Assembly: GCF_965363235.1 (NCBI RefSeq)
Contig: NC_134845.1
Span: forward strand, 61,099,261 to 61,163,260
DNA: 64,000 bases
Source: Mytilus galloprovincialis
Taxonomy: Eukaryota > Mollusca > Bivalvia > Mytilida > Mytilidae
Direction of reading: 5' to 3'
A program made the translations under genes and the position numbers. The notes under the pieces were generated by a model. It was not told where the DNA came from. It saw nothing but the letters and a program-made list of their open reading frames with translations, and did not search any database. Positions 25,501-61,143 of the stretch are shown in pieces (position 1 is the stretch's first letter; each line of letters begins with the position of its first letter).

Positions 25501-28500
25501 TATTTACCTCTAAAATTGCTGGATGCTTCAATCTTGAATGAATTTCTACTTCTTTTTTCACTCTAGCAGCCATGCCAGCTGCCTTCATCAGTTTCTTGTC
25601 AATCATCTTTATGGCGACCTCTTCACCTGTTTTGTTTGACCTTGCCCTGTACACACATGCGAAACCCCCCTTCCCCAACAAGTTCAACACTTGGTAATCC
25701 TGAAAAGATAAATGATTCTATATTAGAAGATGCATTGACACTTGTATGAACTTAAATAAGTTTGCATTTCACCTTCAAATTACAAAACATATTAATCATT
25801 TTTAATTATGCAAAAAAGATGACAAATTTACCTCAATACTCCCGTTCTCCTCATTGATACTGAAGTCACATGGTTTAATAAGTTCATCTTCATTAATTCT
25901 GTTAATTTCACACTGATCACATGAATTATCTTCAACACTCATAATGTCTATTTCGTTTATAGAGAAATCACATGGCTTGCATAATTCCACAGATTTAATA
26001 ACATCTAATGGTTTAAGTATTTTCTCCATGTTGGTATTGACCAAGTCAAAGAAAATTTGAGCTTTTGAAACATCACTATCAGAGAGATGATATTCCTCTA
26101 AGTTTTTGATCAACATTTTGAGATTTCATAGCTAACTGAATCCAAGCCCTGGATATATATACTATATCAAGGTTAAACATTGTCAATTTCATGTTTTTTC
26201 TTGTATCAAAACATGTATTTCGCTTGTTTATTTGATTAATTACAAACTAATTAATTTAGTCCAGCAGTTAGATGATTGAAACACAATCATTAATTAATCC
26301 CTTAATTGTAATGGGTGAGTGCTCCATGTTGTTATGTGCCATGTCCGGACAGACCATGCCTAGCATGACACCTATAGTGTAATTTCAGGATTAACAGTCA
26401 TGTTTAGACTTGGAAAATTTATTTACCTGTACAAGATTATTTACCTGAAGGAAATATTTAACAGTACCATACATTCTTCACATTATATCTTCAAAAGCAT
26501 ATCTGTGTGTTTACCCTTTAAATATTGTGTAGATTTAAAACTTTAAACTAAATTGTCTTTTTTAATTCCTAATTGATTTTTTTGATAAAAAGCTTTATTG
26601 ATTTCAATCTATTGTCAACAAACTTGTCACCTTTTTCACAACCTTAAATATTAAACAAAATAAATTATTTAAATGTTTAAAGAATTGATTATGATCTAAT
26701 ATTTGTACTAATATTACCTTCTTTTTTTTTAATTGCATGCCTAAAGTCATTGAAAGTCATGTATAAATTTTATTTTGAAAACACCCTTTTACTATAACAG
26801 TGTATTTATACAGAGATGGAATTTTTAACGGGCATGGTTTATCCTAAACAAATATTATATTGTCAACCTAATTCATTCAAATTCTTTCTTTATTCATGTG
26901 ATCAAAATCTTTGTTTCAAAAGTTAACTGTTAAATAAGGGGGGTGGGGATCTGAATATCATGAATACATACATACATGACATGTATTTATTAAGAACTTA
27001 TTGTAACAAAACTCTTGTAACACTAGTACTCTAACACATTCAAAGGGATTTTTCATAGTCCAACCCTACTTTTAACAAAAATCTAATTTTTAATCTAGAC
27101 AATCGATTCATGACAATGGAATACTTTTGTACATATATTAGTTGTCAAAAGCCATTTAATTCTCCCAAAAAAATCACAAACAAAATAGTCTTCAAATTTC
27201 AACAAGTACAATAATAAAGTAATTATAAGTCTAGATAAATCTAGATAATTATAAGAATTCGCAAATTTTGATTTGTAAAAAAGTGAAGCAAGAAAATATT
27301 TGAACTTACTGTTATTTTTTCCATGCACTGTGTATTACAATATCCACTTTTATAATAAATAAAACATAAAGATGGACAAACACATGGTCAAGCGTTGTCA
27401 CATTTTTAATCCATCTGAAAATCCCTCTTTAATGAGCACATGAGATTTAGAAATTCTATAAAAGGACGCTAACTTTTAACAAATAGCTTTAAAATTTCAA
27501 TAAAAGACTTAAAAATACTTGAGTAAATCTATATGATCAAACATGGCTTTTAAAAAGTTATGTCAACAAGCTAAAGCGACCACGCCAAATTACTGAATAA
27601 GTAAAACTAACTGTACATTGAGTGAATTTAGAAGTTATTTAAAACCATTTAACTTTAAGGTTACAATGAACTCTGTATGAATTTACAAAATATGATGAAT
27701 TTAATCAACATCATGAACATCTTAAGAAATAAATTTTTCAAATTGTAAAAATTGAATTTTAAATCAAATTCTATATATCATTTTGAACAAGGATTTGTAT
27801 AGTAACACTATTTTACAGTGAAGAATAAAATTTTGTAAGTCATGGAAAGTTATTGATTTAATACTGTACCATTCTATATTAACTACTGATGTACTAGTCC
27901 ATGTGTAGTCATGCTAATGCTCAACTCTGAATAATTCTTAGATGTGTAAACTACAATTTATCAATTGTTTTGGATTTCTTTTTTTAGTAAGAGATGTAAA
28001 TTTCTTAAGCTGGAATTACACTGGAAAAATGTAAAAATTTTAAATGTCTTATTCAAATTTTTAAAATCAGACAAGGGTGAAAATAATACAACTTCCCGAA
28101 AGTCTGTGACCTTTTATTTACAAAGGTACTGGCCATGGTAGCTATAGACCATTAATTCTTAGAAAACCCTTAAATACATGTATGATTCAAATTCAACAGC
28201 ATTCATTTTCAGAATTGCCGTCCTAATATTTAAAAGTCCTGATCCTTCCTATTCTGAAATACCGGTAGTTTTGAAACTCTGTGAATGAAGGATATTTCTA
28301 ATAACAAGCAATGACCAGGCACTCTTACAAATAAATATGTGAGACTTTTAGTATACATTGTACAAGAAAATGTTAAAGATCAAATCATGAAAACTTGACC
28401 AGGCAATGAACTATGAAAATGATGTTGTGATCAGATAAACCCTACCAGACAGACATGTACACTTATAATCATTCCATGTACCAAATATATAGTTGACCCC

Positions 28501-31500
28501 AGTGGCGGATCCAGAACTTTTCCTAAGGGGGGCCCCGCTCCAGTCATGCTTCAATGATTCCCTATATAATCAACCAAATTTTTCCCACGAAAGGGGGGGG
28601 GGGGGCCTGGTCCCCCAGGCCCCTCCCCTGGATCCGCCTATGGACCCTATTGCTTATAATATCTAAGAAAGAGACTTAGCCAGGAAAACTTATATTATCA
28701 TTAACCAATAAAACATGAAAATGAGGTCAAGAACATATGAACCGTTTTGACCTAGTGCTTAATATAGTATCTTAGAAGAGGAACTAACTATTAAAACTAA
28801 ATATTGACCAACGAAACCATGAACATCAGGCAAGACTGATGATACCCATTTAAGGTGGTACCTAACACTACAGGGAGATAACTCTGTAATATCAGCTAAA
28901 TGTTTTAAATACACTGTGTTTTGAAGGCAACATAAAGCTTCTCAATGATCAAAATTAGTGTTTGTCAAACTGCTATATAACCAGTGTAATTTTTCTAATT
29001 AAACGCTTGGTTAAAATTTTTTGAATTTTTGATGTTTTTGTAAAAGGGTCAAGGTAAATACTTTGTCAAAATTTTATGAAAATTAAACGAGCCAAATTAA
29101 TTTTAGTAAAAGTGTTGGGTACCACCTTAACATGTACAACTTACAATTATAACTAAATATATAGTTGACCTCCTGCTTAGAACAAATAAAAATATATGTG
29201 TGCCAGGGCACAGATACATCCTGAAAAGATATTCGGTTGGTAGGTCAGGTTTTCTTAATGGATTGTCTAAAATGGAAATTAAAGTTCTAGAGTTGGTTGT
29301 ATAACGAGCCTGGCACACATATTTTTATTTGGCCAGGCTTAACACTCAGTAGTTGAGAAACAGACCTAATCATGAAACTTTAACCTCGATCACTGATACT
29401 AGATCTATAAAGTGGCATAAACGTAACATTTTCTCACTTTTAACATGTAGAACTTGCAAGGAACCGAACTCATTAGTTAGATATTATGCAGCTTCCAGAT
29501 TGTAATCCCTACAATGTTTGCCTTAAATTCTGTGACATTTGTTACACTGATTTATTGGTGTACGTTTAATGCCACTTTCATCACTATTGGCTATTTCGTG
29601 CATATTAGTTTTTGTTGAAGGAAGCCTTAGAGAACCACTGACCTTTCATAGAAACACAGTATGTACACTGAAAATCCAAGGTTGCACATGCCCTGTGAGG
29701 GGTTCTAAATATAACCCTTAGTGACGACAGGCTAGTGATACAGTTGGGACTAGAACACTCATCTACTGAAGCCCCTACTTTCGTCACAAGGCGCTAGTCA
29801 TTTGTTTATACCAGTTAAGAAACATTTTAAAACCCTTTGTTAATCTTTTGGGATAAAAAGGGACATAAACCTAGCTTGAACCTAAAATCAACCACAGCCC
29901 AAGTTTCGAGCTTGGTCTGCGTGTTGTGGTTTTTAGAATTGACTTGTGTACAAGTTTTTTTCCAGCTTGGAGGCAGGAAGCAAGCATATGTATATTTTTT
30001 TCCTGTTTAATCAGAACAAGTATATGAGGGATCATTTTGCAAGTGTACTTGATTCTACATATATATACCCCAATATTAGCTAATGGATGATTTGTATTTC
30101 ATGATAATATCCATTCACAATGAATGTAACACCTGAATGTTTAAAGCTGTTATCAAATTTCCTTTCAATATTTTTAAGTACTGGGAACTTGGTGATAATA
30201 TATAAATAATTATCAAGTGACTTTAAAAGTGGATTGTTTAGACAGGTTCTACATGTTCTAATCTATGTAAAATTGTTAACTTTCGATTGTTTGAACAATA
30301 TTTTTATTTACTGGCACCAGTATTTTCCCTAGTAGCATATTTTTAATGAATGGGTCTCACTTTTAAAGGATGGGAGTGTGAACTACTTTTAATGCATCTT
30401 AGCCTAGCTAAAAATGGTCATTTTCAATCATTTTTTAAATTTTAACACCAACTTGAGTGTGAACATTGACATTCAGTTAAATAAACATTGGAGTTACAGC
30501 AACCTATCAATGCTGACTTAATTTGAATCGATTGTCTTGCTGGGGAATAATTACAAGCCAGGTCCACCAAAATGTCAATTTTTATAGAGAATTGTTTTTG
30601 GTCACAACTATATCCTTGTGGCCCTGAACTACCTAAAGATATTTATAAGTTAACTACTATGGTCTTTACAATTAATGCAGTGACCAACAACTGACTCCCC
30701 AACACTATTGGCTATTTGTGGCAGCCACCTTTTATTGGTGGAGTAAGTCGGAGAGAACCATGGATTTTCAACAATTTACAAGAGAACTGTAAATCCAAGC
30801 TATAGTTAATAGTCATAGAGAATTGAGTTGTCCACACTTGCCAATGTGCGAAGTTGGAAGTCAAACCCCAGTGTTGACAGTGTATTTGATAGTTATTATG
30901 GCAGTGGTTGTCAAATTTTCGTAACAGATCAAGATTGAACAGATCTAAATAATGTACATGTATGGGTCTTAGGATATAAAAGGATGGCTGTTGATATTAC
31001 AACTAAAGGCAGGATTGAGGGCAAAAGGATCAGTCGATTATCTAGAAAACATTAGGTTCTACATGTAATCTGACAACAATTGACAAACGCGTCAATCCTT
31101 GTCCAGAGATATATATTGGAGTTGACTGCACCTGCCAAGTGCAGGGCTGGCTGGAACTAACAACCTCAGTGTCAACTGACTAGTAAAAGAGAAGAAAAAC
31201 ATATAAAACCATGTAAATGTTTGTCAACAGAAGTGTGAAAAATAAAGTGTCTAGACCATTTCAGGAAATGATGGAAGTTTGTGAAAACACTGTAACCATT
31301 TTGTCACTGCAAGTGTCTTATCCTTCATTTTGCAGTAATCACTCTCTAATAATAAAAGTTAAAAAAAAAAATTTAAATTTAACAGAACTTTGTAGTTTAT
31401 TTTTACAAAATACAGTCATTTTTTTAAAGTAATATTTTATGGTATCTTTATCTAGTGTTATTTTTTTTACACTCACACCTGTTGAGAACAAGAAATAAAC

Positions 31501-34500
31501 AACACTTTTCTGTTTCAGGTGAACATGTATGCTTACCAGGTGTTAATAAGGTGACTGGTCAGTCTAATTATCAGCTTAAACAATATTTCAATATTGCATA
31601 AGACTTAGTGCATCACAGGTATGCCATTTTAAACTTATGTGGCATTTATACATATATTACAATGTCCTTATATACATATGTACCTATACATTTAATTCAT
31701 AATCTGTCTTTTTTCATTTTTTTCAAATATGGATTAACAATGTAGTTCCAATATAAGTCCTTAATTTAAAAATAACTTGTTGGTTGGCCTCTTTTCAACT
31801 CAATTTTATTTAACCTGGTTTGGAATTTAATGTGTTTTAACAAATTTTTGGAGTTTATACATGTACATTTGTAGGTATAAATACATGTATGTACCACTTA
31901 GGGGCATTAAAATGTATGTTTTTTGGTCTGTGCGTCCATTCATCTGTCTGTCCCGCTTCAGGTTAAAGTTTTTGGTAAAGGTAGTTTTTCATGAAATTGA
32001 AGTCCAATCATCTTGAAACAAAGTTTACCACTTAGGGGCATTAAAATGTATGTTTTTTGGTCTGTGCGTTCATTCATCTGTCTGTCCCGCTTCAGGTTAA
32101 AGTTTTTGGTAAAGGTAGTTTTTCATGAAATTGAAGTCCAATCATCTTGAAACAAAGTTTTATCCCAATGTCACAGTCCACTGAACACAGAAAATGATAG
32201 TATGACTTGAGTCAGGCATCCATGTACTATGGACACATACTTGTTACAAATTTATTGTTGGTTGTTTTACGCCGCATTAGCACAAAAAGGCTATATCGCG
32301 GCGATAAATTTATTGAAGAACTGGTGCAATTAAAATGCAACATATAATAATCATTTTGTTAACACATAGTAAGGATTAACCCAAACAACCATGGTGATAA
32401 CCAAAATGGTTGAACAGTTCAACTAGTCTAGGGTCATGAGGGTCAGGGCTTAGGACATTTTATCATTCAATTTCGGTCATTTTGAGATGACTTGAAACTT
32501 GAATTGAATTTCAGAAAGTAAGGGTTCTTTCGTAACAGTCGAAATTACTCATATGATACATGTAGACTGATGCATATAGTCATAAAGATACAGTCTGCAC
32601 TGTTAGCCACTAGTACGATGCCCCAGACTAGTAAATATTGATTCGGACTAGTGAAAATTTTCAAAATTTAATATAGTCATACAAGGACAAATTTTGATAT
32701 TTAGTTTACAGACTAGAAGATGAAAAAGTTTTCTGTGCAGACTGAAGATAAAGGCTTATTTGTTTACTAAGGCGAAATAAAAATATATGTATGGTTCCTA
32801 CCCTACTTTTTTAGTCTTAATAATAGCCTACTCTAAAGATTTTTTTGTCATTTTTCATTATAAGCACTGTTAAAGTCAGAATATGCTCCCATAGACTCAA
32901 TGTAAAAATAAAACATAAAAAAATCCCTACCTACCTACCCTAATTCTTTAAAGATGTAACTGGAACCACACATACTTTTTAATTTGGCCCAAAAAAAATT
33001 GTATGTATACAGAGCTGAAAATTCTGGAAATGTAGCGAGTGCCCCAGCCAAGTTCCTTATACAATCTTCTGTCTGATTTGTTAAAATTATGTCTGATTAA
33101 CATGCAGGCTTAATTAATTCTACACTTGAACTTAAGGTTTGTCTGGAAACACTATATACACAGGCTTATGTTGCTATAGTTTTATTTCACCTTGAAATTC
33201 TGTTCATTTCATCAAATGATTAACGATTGCACCCAAAGCACACTATCCCCCCACATGTTGGCCCTCTGGGTTTGCTTACACAAAAACAGGTTGAATTGTA
33301 AGATGTATTTTCAGATGTACATGTATCAAAATAGTCATATTATCATGAACGTTATTGAATGTACATGATGTATGGTCCGTCCTTCATTTCTGTATTCTTT
33401 ATGTTTTACCACCCCTTCATTCTAAACTTTGTAACCCTATTTTTCTCTACTTATTAATTTTTTATCCCATTTTTCTGTACTATTATTCCTCTATTCTCTA
33501 TCCTGTAAACCCCATTCTGTCCCTGATCATTAATATGGAAATGGAACTAACAAATAAGTGCTTTAAAGCCTGGTTTTGATTGAATAATTTGTTCTCGTAT
33601 GAATAGATTGATAGCTCTATACATGTAGCTGTTAAGTATCTTCACCCTTACTATTACAAGTACATGTATTACAGATGAATGACTTGGCCTTTGACTATAA
33701 TCACAATTTTTTAAGTTTTTAGAATGTCACTTAATTTTCAAGCAGTAAAAAAAATTCATTTTTTCATTTCGTTGCAATACCCTTAACTAAAATATAAAAA
33801 AGAAGATGTGGTATGATTACTAATGAGACTTATGACACAGAAATAAGAACCATAGGTCACCATACGCTCTTCAACAATCAGCAAACACATAAAAGGCCCT
33901 GTAATTACAAATGTAAAACAAGACAAAAATATAACAGATTTGAGCGTTCCTTACGAAGGTAAATACCCCAAAAAATTTACTGGAACAATAGTGAAGTCCT
34001 GGCAGTAATGGCAAAAAAAAAGTGATAAGGTGTATACCACATTTTCAATGTTCTTTATGACTGCGTTACACAGGTTGGCCTGAGTTCAATCCGCATTAGT
34101 GAAGTTATCGAACAATCAGTTATTACTATGACTTCATCACTTGAGCACTGTGACAAAGGAAAATTCCATGAAAGCGCAAAAATCCATCGGTCATCTGTAG
34201 ATATATTTTATAATGAAGTGGTATGCTCAATACATGTACACCTTATGATTATCTCTATTTGTCCGCCAATACTGGACATCACATTTTTCCATAAATTTTT
34301 GTCGTCATAATACAAAATATCTGACACCACAATGGAAAAGTGATTGTAATATGACGTCAATAGTTCAAGCTGGACAGATTTCTAGATTCACCCAGATAGC
34401 AATAAGGTGTATTCCTAAACATTGAACGTCTAAATTCAAAGATTTACAAATTGAAATATACTCACTTTAACAGATAACGAGACAATCATGTCAAAATGCT

Positions 34501-34792
34501 CAGTTCTGCAAACTGAGGATTTAGTTTTTTGTAAAGAAGTTGAAGCAAAAACCAAAACTTCAAAATTCATTTTAGCTGGACCAAATCCTATCCACAAATG
34601 GTGTATGGATATGATTTATGATCAGATAAGATTTAAAAGAAAAATCATTTTTAATGAGAGGCAGTTATTTCTTGACCAGGCCTGCCATGATCAAAAGCTT
34701 AATGACTTTCTAAATTTGAAATTTTTTTTGTTTATTTTTGATAACCGGCTACTTACATCTATTGTCTCTCCAACGCCGAATTGACCGGCCAT
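16520..34792 (-). CDS. PLK4: Polo-like kinase 4 (PLK4), 16 coding exons
   Basis: Serine/threonine kinase that triggers centriole duplication. Exons in transcript order: 34757-34792, 25508-25699, 24023-24137, 23582-23694, 23263-23351, 22818-23050, 22217-22275, 21735-21985, 20838-21495, 20382-20626, 20066-20181, 19085-19218, 18657-18863, 18070-18312, 17658-17764, 16520-16637. All junctions are GT-AG and in phase; the sum is 2916 nt, 971 residues (human 970). Visible parts: glycine loop GKGGFACV at 21-28, lysine in VAIK at 43, HRD aspartate at 138, DFG at 156, [10 protein letters not shown] activation segment, DSGRGT phosphodegron at 287-292, a polyglutamine patch, polo boxes 1-2 from about 565 ([13 protein letters not shown], then [12 protein letters not shown]) and polo box 3 in the last three exons ([10 protein letters not shown]). 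Exon 1 encodes [12 protein letters not shown], matching the short N-terminus of other PLK4s. Intron 1 is about 9 kb. The gene is head to head with HSP110. The exact 3' UTR end is not resolved. Confidence 0.95.
21947..21964 (-). other. PLK4: PLK4 beta-TrCP phosphodegron codons (DSGRGT)
   Basis: Codons for DSGRGT, residues 287-292 of the 971-residue model, fit the DSGxxT/S phosphodegron by which PLK4 marks itself for SCF-beta-TrCP destruction. Human PLK4 has DSGHAT at almost the same position. Seen directly; the mechanism is family knowledge. Confidence 0.85.
25832..26116 (-). CDS. PLK4: Alternative first exon of PLK4 (95-residue N-terminal extension)
   Basis: Open frame of 95 codons starting at ATG 26114-26116, with an in-frame TGA four codons upstream. 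It ends at a donor (GAG then GTAAAT) whose phase 0 fits PLK4 exon 2, giving [17 protein letters not shown]; the IED junction resembles human KIEDFKV. The exon cannot be an internal cassette behind exon 1: from the one visible acceptor, reading in phase meets a stop. It therefore needs its own promoter. The peptide is acidic and contains KPCDFSINE twice (residues 47-55 and 81-89). The two DNA copies differ at seven of 27 bases, all synonymous, which argues that the exon is translated. The 1054-residue isoform is inferred; no function is known for the extension. Confidence 0.6.
28500..28642 (+). mobile_element. hAT-like MITE (143 bp) with 5-bp target duplication GACCC
   Basis: CAGTGGCGGATCCAG at the left and CTGGATCCGCC plus TATG at the right are inverted repeats. 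GACCC flanks it at 28495-28499 and 28643-28647. Same family as 5195-5350; interior G-rich; no coding capacity. Confidence 0.8.
28854..29126. mobile_element. MITE flanked by TTAA, termini GGTGGTACC
   Basis: GGTGGTACCTAACAC at the left and GTGTTGGGTACCACC at the right pair with one mismatch over 15 bp. TTAA lies on both sides (28850-28853 and 29127-29130). TTAA duplication suggests piggyBac-type mobilisation, but the ends do not begin CCC, so TTAA may instead be part of the terminal repeat. Confidence 0.65.
29180..29335. repeat. Short foldback repeat
   Basis: AATATATGTGTGCCAGG near 29190 is inverted as CCTGGCACACATATTT near 29310. A related pair (ATATATGTATGGTTCC, then GGAACCACACATACTT) sits at about 32778 and 32963. 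Non-coding. Confidence 0.5.
29550..29800 (-). mobile_element. tRNA-derived SINE, diverged
   Basis: Minus-strand copy of the SINE at 13588: tail region complementary to TTGGTGTACGTTTAATGCC, body GGCTATTTCGTG, and the head region around AGTGACGACAGGCTAGTG. Confidence 0.6.
30690..30895 (-). mobile_element. tRNA-derived SINE, diverged and truncated
   Basis: Contains CACTATTGGCTATTTGTGGC and TTTTATTGGTGGAGTAAGTC on the plus strand, complementary to the SINE body; the tRNA head is degraded. A smaller fragment of a related SINE lies at 32255-32315. Confidence 0.55.
31892..32250 (+). repeat. 'GGACACATTCTTG' family repeat containing a 134-bp tandem duplication
   Basis: The segment TACCACTTAGGGGCATTAAA onward (31892-32025) is repeated at 32026-32159, differing only at C/T in GCGTCCATTC versus GCGTTCATTC. 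It continues as one copy of a dispersed family also found at 37826, 45815, 57882 and 59888. Confidence 0.8.
33795..33925 (-). repeat. Dispersed SINE-like repeat, minus orientation
   Basis: GAAGATGTGGTATGATTACT, then CACCATACGCTCTTCAAC, then AAAAGGCCCTGTAATT read as the reverse complement of the family at 9790 and 50805. Confidence 0.65.
34757..34792 (-). CDS. PLK4: PLK4 first coding exon (12 codons)
   Basis: A 36-nt coding segment beginning at the ATG of [12 protein letters not shown] and ending at a consensus donor (GTAAGT at 34756 downward). It joins in phase 0 to exon 2 at 25699, giving [18 protein letters not shown], which parallels human GEKIEDFKVGNLLGKGSF. The total length then falls within one residue of human PLK4. 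It was found by looking for the missing N-terminus near the shared promoter. Confidence 0.8.
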
Positions 34793-60785
<25,993 letters not shown>

Positions 60786-61137
60786 TAACATACATTAATA
60801 GGACAAATTTATTAATTTATTGAAATGAAGTGAGAGGTCACGGATAATGGAGAAATAGTTGTTCTAGATCTTGAACTGTTCATTTTGCAGATGACATGCT
60901 GACTTCATTTTCGATAAAATTTAGGGGCACTAAAGATTTGATTTTGTAAAAAAAAATATTTTATTTGAAAAACTCTTTCCTATAAGTCAGTTTTAAATTG
61001 GAGAGGAAACTAGCATTAATCTTCTTTTTCTGATGTAGTTTACTACATGATTAGATACTGATGTGAAATGAGACAGTATGTAGTTGATAAATTTTTATTC
61101 TTTCATTCTTGCACGTTATATAAGTAAATTTTGTCTT

Positions 61138-61143
61138 AATAAA
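61138..61143 (+). terminator. Candidate polyadenylation signal of HSP110
   Basis: First AATAAA after the HSP110 stop codon, 353 bp downstream. Another AATAAA occurs at 61660-61665 and could define a longer 3' UTR. Motif evidence only. Confidence 0.45.

Larger units (their letters stand above)
26117..34756. other. PLK4: PLK4 intron 1 (distal part), repeat-bearing, no exon recognised
   Basis: About 8.6 kb between the alternative first exon and the true first exon. It contains the MITEs, SINEs and tandem duplication listed separately. Open frames here are short and lack family motifs. Confidence 0.5.

Noticed and set aside
34488..34784. 98-codon plus-strand frame overlapping PLK4 exon 1
   Set aside because: The opposite strand encodes the PLK4 N-terminus with a consensus donor; this frame has no similarity or splice support.
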